From Herbaspirillum seropedicae (GTDB lineage: Bacteria > Pseudomonadota > Gammaproteobacteria > Burkholderiales > Burkholderiaceae_D), in NCBI RefSeq assembly GCF_001040945.1, contig NZ_CP011930.1:992001-1056000 (forward strand): a stretch of DNA of 64,000 bases. The letters run 5' to 3'. A program made the translations under genes and the position numbers. The notes below the pieces were generated by a model that had not been told where the DNA came from, did no database searches, and worked only from the letters and a program-made list of their open reading frames with translations. Shown here one piece after another: positions 52,847-61,928 of this stretch; positions within the stretch are counted from its first letter, which is position 1, and each line of letters starts with the position of its first letter.

Positions 52847-53742
52847 TGTCCGATTTCGATGGGGTGTTCTTTGCCGAAGTGCTGACCGGCGGCCTGCTCT
52901 CCGGGGTGATGTATGCGCTGGTGGCCATTGGCTTCGTGCTGATCTACAAGACCTCGGGCGTGCTCAATTTTGCCCAGGGCGCGCAGCTGCTGTTTGCCGC
53001 ATTGACCTTCGTGAGCCTGGTGGAGCGCGGCATTCCCTTCGTGCTGGCCTTGCTGCTGACGCTGGCGGCGATGATCCTGCTGGGCCTGGCAATCGAGCGG
53101 GTGGTCTTGCGACCGCTGCAGAACCAGTCGCCGATGAGCTTGTTCATGGCCACGCTGGGCCTGTCCTACGTGATCGAGGGCGCAGCCCAGTTGCTGTGGG
53201 GGACGCAGGTGCATGCGCTGGAGCTGGGCATTGCCGATACGCCGCTGCAACTGGGCGGGATGATGATCTCTTCCTTCGACCTCTTTGCCGCCGCTACCGC
53301 TGCCTTGATGGTGGCGCTGCTTTCGCTGTTCTTCCGCTACACCCGGCTGGGGCTGGAATTCAGGGCCTTGGCCGATGACGGCTTTGCGGCGCTGGCGGTG
53401 GGATTGCGCCTGCCGCGCATCCTCGCGGCAGTGTGGGCCACCGCCGGCTTGATTGCCTTGATCGCAGGGCTGCTGTGGGGCGCGCGTCTGGGTGTGCAGT
53501 TCTCGCTCTCGCTGGTGGTGCTCAAGGCGCTGCCGGTGCTGGTGCTGGGCGGTTTCGATTCGGTGCTGGGCGCCATCGTCGGCGGCCTGTTGATCGGTGC
53601 GCTGGAAAAACTGGCGGAAGTCTATCTCGGCCCGCTGGTGGGCAGCGGCATCGAAGGCTGGTTCGCCTATGTGGCGGCGCTGGCCTTCCTGCTGGTCAGG
53701 CCCAGCGGCCTGTTCGGCCAGCGTGCCTGGCAAAGGGCCTGA
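52843..53742 (+). CDS. ABC transporter permease (LivH-type)
   Basis: A 299-residue inner-membrane permease with about eight hydrophobic segments. LLSGVMYALVAIGFVLIYKTSGVLNFAQGAQL at 20-48 is the standard LivH opening, and GGFDSVLGAIVGGLLIGALEKL is the conserved cytoplasmic loop region. Starts at GTG 52843 or ATG 52846 overlap the previous stop. It forms the channel together with the following LivM-like protein. Confidence 0.92.
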   Translation: MMSDFDGVFFAEVLTGGLLSGVMYALVAIGFVLIYKTSGVLNFAQGAQLLFAALTFVSLVERGIPFVLALLLTLAAMILLGLAIERVVLRPLQNQSPMSLFMATLGLSYVIEGAAQLLWGTQVHALELGIADTPLQLGGMMISSFDLFAAATAALMVALLSLFFRYTRLGLEFRALADDGFAALAVGLRLPRILAAVWATAGLIALIAGLLWGARLGVQFSLSLVVLKALPVLVLGGFDSVLGAIVGGLLIGALEKLAEVYLGPLVGSGIEGWFAYVAALAFLLVRPSGLFGQRAWQRA

Positions 53743-53743
53743 C

Positions 53744-54787
53744 ATGACGATCTCTCTTGCTCCCTCGTCCCGCAGGTTCAGCGCGCCCCGGGCATGGCTG
53801 CGCGCTGCATGGCCCTGGCTATTGCTGCTGCTGGCAGCCTACGTTGTCGTGCCGTGGATAGCCTCGGCCTACCTCATCGACGCCTTGTTGATTCCCTTCC
53901 TGGCGCTCTCGCTGGCGGCGGTCGGGCTGAACCTGTTGACCGGTTATGCCGGCCAGCTCTCGCTAGGCAGCGCCGCCTTCATGGCCGTGGGCGCCTTCGC
54001 CGCCTACAACCTCAACCTGCGCGTGGCCGGCTTGCCGCTGCTGGTCTCCATCGTCCTGGCAGGGCTGGCCGCCACCGCCATCGGCCTGGTGTTCGGCTTG
54101 CCCAGCCTGCGCCTGCGCGGCTTCTACCTGGCCGTCTCGACGCTGGCCGCGCAGTTCTTCGTGCAGTGGGTGCTGGTCAAGTTCAGCTGGTTCAGCAATG
54201 ACAATCCCTCCGGCGTGATCGATGCCCCGCCGCTGGTGGTGGGCGGCCTCGCTTTCGATACGCCGGCCGGGCGCTACCTTTTTGCGCTGGCCATCGTCAC
54301 TGTGCTGACCTTGTTGTGCTGGCGGCTGGTGCAGAGCCAGACCGGCCATCACTTCATCGCCGTGCGCGACAACGAACAGGCCGCCCGCGTGATCGGCGTG
54401 CCGGTGCTGCGCACCAAGCTGCTGGCCTTTGCCATCTCCTCCTTCGTCATCGGCGTGGCCGGGGTGCTGTGGGGCTTCGTCTACCTGCGCACGGTGGAGC
54501 CGGCGGGCTTCAATCTGGACCGCTCGCTGCAGATCCTCTTCATCGTCATCATCGGCGGCCTGGCCACGATACGCGGGGCCTTCTTCGGCGCGGCGCTGAT
54601 CGTGGTGTTTCCGCTGCTGCTGTCGCGCCTGGGCAGCCTGCTGCTGGGGCAGTGGTTTGATTCGGGCGTGCTGGAGATGAGCCAGCGCATCGTGCTGGGC
54701 GCACTGATCATCTTCTTCCTCATCGTCGAACCACAGGGACTGGCTGCGCTATGGCAGCGTGGGCGGCAGCGGCTCTGGCCGTCCTGA
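53744..54787 (+). CDS. ABC transporter permease (LivM-type)
   Basis: A 347-residue permease. LSLAAVGLNLLTGYAGQLSLGSAAFMAVGAFAAY is the LivM signature, and VGVPVLRTKLLAFAIS-like sequence (IGVPVLRTKLLAFAISSFVIGVAGVLWG) matches the family loop. The ATG at 53744 is one base after the LivH stop. Longer frames starting at 53597 run through livH and are ignored. Confidence 0.92.
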   Translation: MTISLAPSSRRFSAPRAWLRAAWPWLLLLLAAYVVVPWIASAYLIDALLIPFLALSLAAVGLNLLTGYAGQLSLGSAAFMAVGAFAAYNLNLRVAGLPLLVSIVLAGLAATAIGLVFGLPSLRLRGFYLAVSTLAAQFFVQWVLVKFSWFSNDNPSGVIDAPPLVVGGLAFDTPAGRYLFALAIVTVLTLLCWRLVQSQTGHHFIAVRDNEQAARVIGVPVLRTKLLAFAISSFVIGVAGVLWGFVYLRTVEPAGFNLDRSLQILFIVIIGGLATIRGAFFGAALIVVFPLLLSRLGSLLLGQWFDSGVLEMSQRIVLGALIIFFLIVEPQGLAALWQRGRQRLWPS

Positions 54788-54822
54788 TAATTATTTATAT
54801 CGTTTCCGCTTCCGCCTTCGTT

Positions 54823-54850
54823 CTTCACTCTTCACTCTTCACTCTTCACT
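54823..54850 (+). repeat. Tandem heptamer CTTCACT x4
   Basis: Four perfect copies of a 7-bp unit lie in the 88-base gap between the permease gene and the substrate-binding protein gene, ending 25 bases before the latter's ATG. Such a repeat can change copy number by slippage and alter the leader or spacing. Confidence 0.8.
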
Positions 54851-54875
54851 CTCACCACGGAGAAGCTACATCACC

Positions 54876-56192
54876 ATGCTGCACTCAAAAATACTAAAAG
54901 CGATTGCCCTCACCACAGTCCTTCTGACGGCCGGCCTGCAACAGGCGCGCGCCGATGAACAGTTCTTTCCCCTGCAGAGTTACCGCGTCGGTCCCTATGC
55001 CGCCGGCGGGACCGGTTTCTTCGGCGGTTTCATCGATTACCTGAACCTGGTCAACCTGCGCGATGGCGGCGTGGGCGGCGTCAAGCTGACCTGGGAAGAG
55101 GGCGAGACCCAGTACGAAGTGGAACGCGGCGTGGAAGTCTACGAGCGCCTCAAGCAACGCCCCAATATCGCCACCTGGAATCCGCTCTCGGTCGGCATCG
55201 CCTATGCCCTGCTGGACCGCGTGACCGCTGACAAGGTGCCGCTGCTGACCATCAACCATGGCCGCACCGATACCACCGATGGGCGCGTGTTCAAGTACAT
55301 CTTCCCGCTGCTGCTCAATCCCTACAGCGAGACCTCGGGCATCGTCAACTACATCGCCAGCAAGGAGGGCGGCGCCGACAAGCTCAAGGGCAAGAAGATC
55401 GTGGTGCTCTATCACGGTTCGCCCTATGGCAAGGAAACCATCCCCATCTACAAGCTGCTGTCAGAAAAATACGGCTTCTCGCTGCAACAGATCGAAGTGC
55501 CGCATCCTGGCAATGACCAGCAGGCGCAATGGCTGGCGATCCGCCGCGCCAAGCCGGATTACGTGGTGCTGCGCGGCTGGGGCGTGATGAATCCGGTGGC
55601 CTTGAAGACGGCGCAGAAGTCGGGCTTCCCGGCCGACCGCATCATCGGCAACGTCTGGTCCAATTCGGAAGAAGACGTGATCCCGGCAGGGGACGCTGCC
55701 AAGGGCTATGTGGCCATCACCACCGTGGCGGCGGGCGCACAGTATCCGGTGCTGCAGGAGATCCAGAAGACCGTCTATGGCGCCGGCAAGGGTAATCTGC
55801 AGGACCCCAAGCGTATCGGCAGCGTCTATCACAACCTGGGCGTGCTCAACGGCATCCTCAATGTGGAAGCGATCCGCATCGCCCAGGCCAGGTTCGGCAA
55901 GCGTACGTTGACCGGTGACGAAATCCGCTGGGGCCTGGAAAACCTCAATATCGACCAGGCGCGCACCGCAGCGCTGGGCGCCAAGGGCCTGTTCCATTCC
56001 ATCCATGTGACCTGGGACAACCACGAAGGCGATGGCCTGGTGGCCTTCCAGCAATGGGACGGCAAGCAGTGGCACGTGGTCTCGGACTGGATCGCGCCGG
56101 ACTGGAAGCTGCTGCGTCCCATCATCGAAAAGTCCGCCCTGGCCTATGCCAAGGAAAAGAACATCAAGGTGCGCAAGAGCATCGATGACTGA
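54876..56192 (+). CDS. ABC transporter substrate-binding protein (branched-chain-amino-acid type)
   Basis: A 438-residue periplasmic protein. The signal peptide runs to about residue 25 (LTTVLLTAGLQQARA). The mature part has the type I binding-protein features: YRVGPYAAGGTGFFGGFIDYLNLVN, EVERGVEVYERLK and IVVLYHGSPYGKETIPIYKLL. An aromatic-rich ligand site is likely. Encoded within an sfn cluster, it may bind an organosulfur compound and not an amino acid; the ligand cannot be read from sequence. Confidence 0.88.
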   Translation: MLHSKILKAIALTTVLLTAGLQQARADEQFFPLQSYRVGPYAAGGTGFFGGFIDYLNLVNLRDGGVGGVKLTWEEGETQYEVERGVEVYERLKQRPNIATWNPLSVGIAYALLDRVTADKVPLLTINHGRTDTTDGRVFKYIFPLLLNPYSETSGIVNYIASKEGGADKLKGKKIVVLYHGSPYGKETIPIYKLLSEKYGFSLQQIEVPHPGNDQQAQWLAIRRAKPDYVVLRGWGVMNPVALKTAQKSGFPADRIIGNVWSNSEEDVIPAGDAAKGYVAITTVAAGAQYPVLQEIQKTVYGAGKGNLQDPKRIGSVYHNLGVLNGILNVEAIRIAQARFGKRTLTGDEIRWGLENLNIDQARTAALGAKGLFHSIHVTWDNHEGDGLVAFQQWDGKQWHVVSDWIAPDWKLLRPIIEKSALAYAKEKNIKVRKSIDD

Positions 56193-56238
56193 TGCCTTTG
56201 CCGTGCAACAACCCCCCACTTTTTCGAAAGGCTTGATC

Positions 56239-57498
56239 ATGTCCGCTGTGCTCGCCCCTTCCCTGCATTCCACTTCGTCCGCCGCCGCCCCGGTCCCCGG
56301 TCTGCCGCGCGCCTCCCAACCGGCCCACGTGATCCGTGACGACGCCGAAGCCATCGCCGTGGCCCATGCACTGGCCCCGCGCCTGGCGCAGGGCGCGTCC
56401 GAACGCGACCAGTTGCGGCGCTGGCCGGTCGAAGAAATCGAAGCCTATTCGCAAAGCGGCCTGTGGGCCATCAATGTGCCGCGTGCCTTCGGCGGGGCCG
56501 AAGTCTCCTATGCCACGCTGGCCGAGGTGATCGCCATCATTTCCGCTGCCGATCCGTCGCTGGGCCAGATCACGCAGAACCACCTGGGCTTCGTGGCGGC
56601 GGTGCGCACCGTGTCCGATCCGGAGCAGCAGCGACGTTTCTTTGCCGATTTCCTGCGCGGCGTGCGCTGGGGCAATGCGTTTTCCGAGTCAGGCTCCAAG
56701 CGGGCTGCGGACTTCGAGACACGCTTCGTCGATGCCGGCGACCACGTCATCGTGACCGGCAAGAAGTTCTATTCCACCGGCGCGCTGCTGGCGCATTACG
56801 TGCCCATCGTCGCCAATGACGAAGAGAACCGCACCTGGTACGTGGTGGCCGAGCGCAATGCGCCGGGCCTGACCGTGATCGACGACTGGTCTGCCTTCGG
56901 CCAGCGCACCACCTTGAGCGGCACCGTCATCATCGACCAGGTGAAGGTGCCCAAGACGCATCTGATCCCGGCCTACAAGGGGTATCTGGAACCCTCCGCC
57001 GACGGGGCCATCTTCCAGATCATCCAGGCGGCGGTCGACGTGGGCATCGCCCGCGCCGCCATTGCCGATACCCAGGATTTCGTACGCACCAAGTCGCGTC
57101 CCTGGATCGACAGCCAGCGCGACCATGCCTGGGAAGATCCGTATTCGATCCAGGCCATCGGTGACCTGCAGATCCGCCTGCACGCCAGCGAAGCACTGCT
57201 GGAGCGCGCGGGCCGGGCCATCGATGCGGCAGTCGCCGCGCCGGACGCCCAGAGCGTGGCGCATGCGCAGATCCTGACGGCCGAAGCCAAGGTGCTCTCC
57301 ACCGAGATCGCCATCCATGCCACCAACAAGCTCTTCGAATTGGCCGGGACGCGCTCTACCCTGGGCCAGTACAACCTGGACCGTCATTGGCGCAATGCGC
57401 GCACCCACACCCTGCATGATCCGGTGCGCTGGAAATACGCCATCGTCGGCAATTACTACCTCAATGGCGTCAAGCCTCCCTTCCACGCATGGAGTTGA
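56239..57498 (+). CDS. sfnB: SfnB-family acyl-CoA-dehydrogenase-like flavoprotein
   Basis: A 419-residue flavoprotein of the acyl-CoA dehydrogenase/DszC-like monooxygenase group. ESGSKRAADFETRF and GKKFYSTGALLAHYVPIVA (about 150-185) and ELAGTRSTLGQYNLDRHWRNARTHTLHDPVRWK near the C-terminus identify SfnB/DszC-type proteins, where the histidines and arginines replace the acyl-CoA base. It is thought to act in sulfur acquisition from organosulfur compounds. An AAAGG site lies before ATG 56239. It is inserted between the binding-protein and LivF-like genes. Confidence 0.9.
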   Translation: MSAVLAPSLHSTSSAAAPVPGLPRASQPAHVIRDDAEAIAVAHALAPRLAQGASERDQLRRWPVEEIEAYSQSGLWAINVPRAFGGAEVSYATLAEVIAIISAADPSLGQITQNHLGFVAAVRTVSDPEQQRRFFADFLRGVRWGNAFSESGSKRAADFETRFVDAGDHVIVTGKKFYSTGALLAHYVPIVANDEENRTWYVVAERNAPGLTVIDDWSAFGQRTTLSGTVIIDQVKVPKTHLIPAYKGYLEPSADGAIFQIIQAAVDVGIARAAIADTQDFVRTKSRPWIDSQRDHAWEDPYSIQAIGDLQIRLHASEALLERAGRAIDAAVAAPDAQSVAHAQILTAEAKVLSTEIAIHATNKLFELAGTRSTLGQYNLDRHWRNARTHTLHDPVRWKYAIVGNYYLNGVKPPFHAWS

Positions 57499-57499
57499 G

Positions 57500-58261
57500 A
57501 TGAGCGCGCCGCTGTTGCAGATCGAGGCCATCGAGGTGCGCTACCAGGGCGCGCTGCTGGCCTTGGAGGAGGTCAGCCTGGAGGTGCAGGCCGGCGAGAT
57601 CCACGCACTGCTGGGCGCCAATGGGGCGGGCAAGTCGACCACGCTCAAGGCAGTCTCCAATCTGCTGGCGGCGCAGCGCGGACAGGTGCGCGCTGGCCAC
57701 ATCCTCTACGAGGGCCGCGAGGTCGGCCGCAGCAGTCCGGCCGAGCTGGTACGGCAGGGATTGGCGCAGGTGCTGGAGGGGCGGCATTGCTTTGCCTCGC
57801 TGACGGTGGAAGAGAACCTGCTGACCGGCTGGCCCGCGCACTTCACCCGGCGCACCGTGCTGCGCGCGGCGCTGGAGCGCATCTATGCCTTCTTCCCGCA
57901 GCTGCATCAACGGCGCCGCAGCCTGGCCGGGCTGTGCTCGGGCGGCGAGCAGCAGATGCTGGCCATTGGGCGGGCGCTGATCTCGCGGCCGCGCCTGCTG
58001 GTGCTCGATGAACCCTCGATGGGGCTGGCGCCGAAGGTAGTGGCGGACATCTTTGCGCAACTGAGCCGGCTCAACCGCGAAGAGGGCGTGGCCCTGCTGG
58101 TGGCCGAGCAGAACTCGGCGGTGGCGCTGCAATACGCGCATCGCGCCACGGTGCTGGAGCATGGCCGTAGCGTCCTCAGCGATGAGGCCCAGGCGCTGCG
58201 CCAGCGGGCCGATATCCAGTCCTTCTACTTTGGCGAGGGACGCGGCCTGCAGGCGGCCTGA
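57500..58261 (+). CDS. ABC transporter ATP-binding protein (LivF-type)
   Basis: A 253-residue ATPase. Walker A GANGAGKST near 37-45, signature CSGGEQQ near 148, Walker B LLVLDEPSMGLAP near 167. It starts 2 bases after the SfnB stop and completes the importer with the LivG-, LivH- and LivM-like proteins and binding protein. The operon therefore runs from msuE to here as one block of eight genes. Confidence 0.92.
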   Translation: MSAPLLQIEAIEVRYQGALLALEEVSLEVQAGEIHALLGANGAGKSTTLKAVSNLLAAQRGQVRAGHILYEGREVGRSSPAELVRQGLAQVLEGRHCFASLTVEENLLTGWPAHFTRRTVLRAALERIYAFFPQLHQRRRSLAGLCSGGEQQMLAIGRALISRPRLLVLDEPSMGLAPKVVADIFAQLSRLNREEGVALLVAEQNSAVALQYAHRATVLEHGRSVLSDEAQALRQRADIQSFYFGEGRGLQAA

Positions 58262-58267
58262 GCGCGC

Positions 58268-59182
58268 TCAGTCCTGGAAGGCCTTCATGCGCGTGCTCAG
58301 ATGCTGCAACAGCCGGTTGGCAGCGGTGGAGAGCTGCCGGCCGGTGCGCGTGATGAGGTGAGCTTCCGAGCGGGCCAGCAGGGCATTGCGTACCGGAATC
58401 GCATAGAGCTCGCGGGCTGCCAGTTCGGTGGTCACCGCAAAGAGCGGCAAGAGCGTGAAGCCCAGTTCGGACTTCACGAAATGCTTGAGGATGGCAATCG
58501 AATTGGTGGTGATGGTGGGCGTGAGCCGGGTCTTCTCGATCAGCGTGGCCGCTTCCACCAGCTGCCGGGTGCCATAGGCCAGGTGCGTGAGCGCCATCGG
58601 ATAGCCCGCCAGTTCGCGCAGCGTCACCGACTCCACTTTCCCCAGCAACGGAAACTGCCGGCCCACGATGGCATACATGGGCTGGCGCGCCACTGCGCGG
58701 CTGACGATCTTGGCCTCCACCGGAGGATTGAAGACCAGCCCGATCTCGGCCTCGTCGGCGGCCACCGCACTGACCACTTCGTTGGTGCCGGCCAGGTCCA
58801 GCACCAGCGCAATCTCGGGGTACTTCTTGCAGAACTGCTTGATGGGCCCGCTCACCATGTCCGAGATGAATCCCTCCCCCATGATGATGTTGATCGATCC
58901 GCGCTTTAGGCCGCGGATCTCCTGCAGCTTGGCCAGCACGTCGGACTGGTGCGAGCGCTGCTCCCGGTAATACTCCAGCAGCAGGGCGCCAGCTTCGGTC
59001 GGGCTGACGCCGCGCTTGTGGCGCTCGATCAGCGGCACTGCCAGTTCCTGTTCCAAGAGGCTGATCTGGCGGCTCACCGCCGAGGGTGCGATGTCGAGGG
59101 CATCGGCCGCCGCTCTGACGCTGCCGGTGCGTACCGCTTCGTACAGATAGGCAATGCGATGGTCATTGAGCGTGTCGCCCAT
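58268..59182 (-). CDS. LysR-family transcriptional regulator
   Basis: A 304-residue LysR protein. The HTH is at about 6-65 (YLYEAVRTGSVRAAADALDIAPSAVSRQISLLEQELAVPLIERHKRGVSPTEAG). The effector domain has FISDMVSGPIKQFCKKYPEIALVL. It converges on the sfn operon with only 6 bases between stops and diverges from the dehydrogenase gene at 59438 across 255 bases, so it most likely controls the dehydrogenase/aldehyde dehydrogenase operon. Confidence 0.92.
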   Translation of the reverse strand: MGDTLNDHRIAYLYEAVRTGSVRAAADALDIAPSAVSRQISLLEQELAVPLIERHKRGVSPTEAGALLLEYYREQRSHQSDVLAKLQEIRGLKRGSINIIMGEGFISDMVSGPIKQFCKKYPEIALVLDLAGTNEVVSAVAADEAEIGLVFNPPVEAKIVSRAVARQPMYAIVGRQFPLLGKVESVTLRELAGYPMALTHLAYGTRQLVEAATLIEKTRLTPTITTNSIAILKHFVKSELGFTLLPLFAVTTELAARELYAIPVRNALLARSEAHLITRTGRQLSTAANRLLQHLSTRMKAFQD

Positions 59183-59437
59183 GCGCGTCTCCGTGTTCTC
59201 AAAATTCGAACAATAAACATGATCTGTGCGGATTGATTGTAGTGATCAAAGCCGCCAAACTCAACGCTCATCAGATGAAAGTTCGCGTATCACGCTGCGA
59301 ACACCTTGCATCTTGTGCGGTATGTCAGTGATTTTGCTGCGATGCGCAAAATCAGTGCGAACCTCGCATCATGCTGGCGCAAGCCCGCCTCCATTTGGTG
59401 AACATGAGTTGATCGATTGAGAACGCAAAGGACGAGG

Positions 59438-60304
59438 ATGAAAAAGATCGGAGTGATTGGCCTGGGCAACATGGGCCGTGGCATGGCGTTTTCCCTGCAG
59501 CGCGGGGGCTATGAGGTGCTGGGCTATGACGCCCAGGAGTCCACCCGTACGGCCCTGGCCCAGCAGGGGTTGCACTGCGTGGACTCGATTGCGGCGCTGG
59601 CGCCGGCCGTGGAGATGGTGGTGCTGTCGCTGCCGACCTCGGACATCGTGGAGCAGGTGGTAGAGGGCGAGGGTGGACTGCTGCAGCATGGCGCGCCCGG
59701 ACTGGTGATCGTCGACACCACCACGGCCGATCCCAACAGCACCCGGCGCCTGGCCGCCCGGTTGCAGGCGGCCGGCATGGAGCTGGTGGATGCGCCGGTC
59801 AGCGGCGGACCCAAGGGCGCGGCCACGGCCACCATGGGCATGGTCATCGGCGGCAGCGCCGAGACTGTCGCGCGCATCGAGCCGGTCCTGGCGGTGATGA
59901 GCGCCAAGCGCGTGCACGTCGGCCCGGTGGGGGCGGGCCACGTGGCCAAGCTGCTCAACAACCTGGTCACCGGCACCCATCTGCTCATCGCTGGCGAAGC
60001 GGCGCGCATTGCGGCGGCCGCCGGGCTGGATGCGCGCCAGATCTTCCAGGGCCTGGCAGCGGGTTCGGCCAACAGCAAGGTGATCGAGGTCTTCTATCCA
60101 ACCTGGATCTTCAATGAAGCCTTCGACTCCGGCTTCACCATGAAACTCATGCGCAAGGACTTGCGCCTGGCCATGAACCTGATCGAGGAGACCCGCAGCA
60201 CCACGCCCCTGGCCAGGGAAGCGGGACGGCTGTGGGCCCGCAGCGTGGAAGGCCTGGCCGATGCAGAAGATTTCAACCGCATCGTCAATTACATCGAACA
60301 CTGA
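59438..60304 (+). CDS. NAD(P)-dependent beta-hydroxyacid dehydrogenase (3-hydroxyisobutyrate dehydrogenase family)
   Basis: A 288-residue enzyme. NAD(P)-binding GLGNMG is at 8-13, the substrate motif DAPVSGGPKGA at 118-128, and the catalytic lysine is K171 in GAGHVAKLLNN. Relatives oxidise 3-hydroxyisobutyrate, tartronate semialdehyde or L-threonate. ATG 59438 has an AAGGACGAGG leader. It lies 15 bases upstream of an aldehyde dehydrogenase gene, suggesting that an alcohol or hydroxyacid is oxidised in two steps. Confidence 0.88.
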   Translation: MKKIGVIGLGNMGRGMAFSLQRGGYEVLGYDAQESTRTALAQQGLHCVDSIAALAPAVEMVVLSLPTSDIVEQVVEGEGGLLQHGAPGLVIVDTTTADPNSTRRLAARLQAAGMELVDAPVSGGPKGAATATMGMVIGGSAETVARIEPVLAVMSAKRVHVGPVGAGHVAKLLNNLVTGTHLLIAGEAARIAAAAGLDARQIFQGLAAGSANSKVIEVFYPTWIFNEAFDSGFTMKLMRKDLRLAMNLIEETRSTTPLAREAGRLWARSVEGLADAEDFNRIVNYIEH

Positions 60305-60319
60305 TTTCCGGAGTCCTCC

Positions 60320-61834
60320 ATGCAAAGCAATGACGCAGAAAACCTGATGCTGGCCTTTGGCCATTTCTTCCCCGGTGCCAAGGAGATCGGTTCCTGGATC
60401 AATGGCGAACTGGTCGCCGGCCAGGGCGAGATCATCCAGCTCTACAACCCCGCCACCGGCCGTGCTTCGTTGAGCTACCGCGATGGCGGTGCCGCCGCTG
60501 TCGAGGCGGCGGCCGTGGCCGCCCAGCGCGCCCAGCGCCAGTGGTGGGCGCTGAGCCACGCTGCACGCGGCCGCGCCCTGTATGCGGTGGGTGCGGTCAT
60601 CCGCGCCGAGGCCGAACCGCTGGCGCGACTGGAAGCGATCTCCTCGGGCAAGCCCATCCGCGATTGCCGGGCCGAGATGCAGAAGGTCGCCGAGATGTTC
60701 GAGTACTACGCGGGATGGGCCGACAAGTTCTATGGCGAAGTCATTCCCGTCCCCAGCTCGCACCTGAACTACACCCGCCGCGAACCTTATGGCACGGTGC
60801 TGCAGATGACGCCCTGGAACGCGCCGGCCTTCACCTGTGGCTGGCAGCTCGGCCCGGCGCTGGCGACCGGCAATGCGGTGCTGCTCAAGCCTTCCGAACT
60901 GACGCCCTTCTCCTCGCTGGCCATCGCCCGCCTGGGCGAGCAGGCCGGTCTGCCGGCTGGCCTGGTCAACGTGCTGGCCGGACTGGGCCAGACCATGGTG
61001 CCGCAGGCCATGGCGACCTGGACGGTGAAGAAGGTGATCTTCGTCGGTTCGCCCGCCACCGGCGCGCTCATCGCCAAGGCCGCTGCCGCGCGTGTGATGC
61101 CCTGTGTGCTGGAGCTGGGCGGCAAGTCGGCCAACATCATCTTCGAGGATGCCGACCTGCGCCTGGCGGCCTTCGGGGCCCAGGCGGCAATCTTCTCCGG
61201 CGCCGGGCAGAGTTGCGTGGCCGGTTCACGCCTGCTGGTCCAGCGCAAGGTCTATGACCGCTTCGTCGAGACGGTGGCCGCTGGTGCCGAGAAGATCCGC
61301 CTGGGTGCACCGCTGGATGACAGTACCGAAGTCGGCCCGATCAACAACCGCAAGCAGTACGAGCACATCCAGCGCATGGTGGCGCGTGGACTGGAAGCGG
61401 GCGCGACCCTGGCAGCCGGCCACACGCGCTATGGCGAGGAGGGCTACTTCGTGCGCCCGACCCTGCTGGCGCATGCCAGCAATGCCATGGAGGTGGCGCG
61501 TTCGGAGATCTTCGGTCCGGTGGCCGTGGCCATTCCCTTTGAGGATGAAGAGGAAGCCATCGCCATCGCCAACGACAGCGAATTCGGCCTGGCCGGTGCG
61601 GTCTGGACCCGCGATGTGGCGCGTGCCCATCGGGTGGCGGCCAGCGTCAACGCCGGCACCTTCTGGGTCAACAGCTACAAGACCATCAACGTGGCCTCGC
61701 CCTTCGGCGGCTTCAACCGCAGCGGCTACGGGCGTTCCAGCGGCATGGAAGCGCTCTACGACTATACGCAGACCAAGAGCGTCTGGGTCGAGACCTCGGC
61801 CAGTCCGGCCACGCCTTTCGGCTATGCCGGCTGA
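60320..61834 (+). CDS. Aldehyde dehydrogenase family protein
   Basis: A 504-residue NAD(P)-dependent aldehyde dehydrogenase. N167 in MTPWNAPA, general base E265 in LELGGKS and nucleophile C299 in GAGQSCVAGS are all present, and the C-terminal PFGGFNRSGYGRSSGMEAL is intact. Together with the preceding hydroxyacid dehydrogenase it would convert an aldehyde product to an acid. The exact substrate is not evident; betaine aldehyde-like or semialdehyde substrates are possible. Confidence 0.92.
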   Translation: MQSNDAENLMLAFGHFFPGAKEIGSWINGELVAGQGEIIQLYNPATGRASLSYRDGGAAAVEAAAVAAQRAQRQWWALSHAARGRALYAVGAVIRAEAEPLARLEAISSGKPIRDCRAEMQKVAEMFEYYAGWADKFYGEVIPVPSSHLNYTRREPYGTVLQMTPWNAPAFTCGWQLGPALATGNAVLLKPSELTPFSSLAIARLGEQAGLPAGLVNVLAGLGQTMVPQAMATWTVKKVIFVGSPATGALIAKAAAARVMPCVLELGGKSANIIFEDADLRLAAFGAQAAIFSGAGQSCVAGSRLLVQRKVYDRFVETVAAGAEKIRLGAPLDDSTEVGPINNRKQYEHIQRMVARGLEAGATLAAGHTRYGEEGYFVRPTLLAHASNAMEVARSEIFGPVAVAIPFEDEEEAIAIANDSEFGLAGAVWTRDVARAHRVAASVNAGTFWVNSYKTINVASPFGGFNRSGYGRSSGMEALYDYTQTKSVWVETSASPATPFGYAG

Positions 61835-61880
61835 GGCCCGGCACTTTACGTAGCACACACTGACCGATCCACCACCAACC

Positions 61881-61906
61881 GGCCGCCTTGCCTGCGCAAG
61901 GTGGCC
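61881..61906 (+). terminator. Hairpin between aldehyde dehydrogenase and DUF3100 genes
   Basis: GGCCGCCTTGC and GCAAGGTGGCC pair (10 of 11 plus a G-T) around a CTGC loop. There is no T-run, so it may attenuate transcription or stabilise mRNA. Confidence 0.35.
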
Positions 61907-61928
61907 GTCGCCACGAGGGAGAAGCAAG

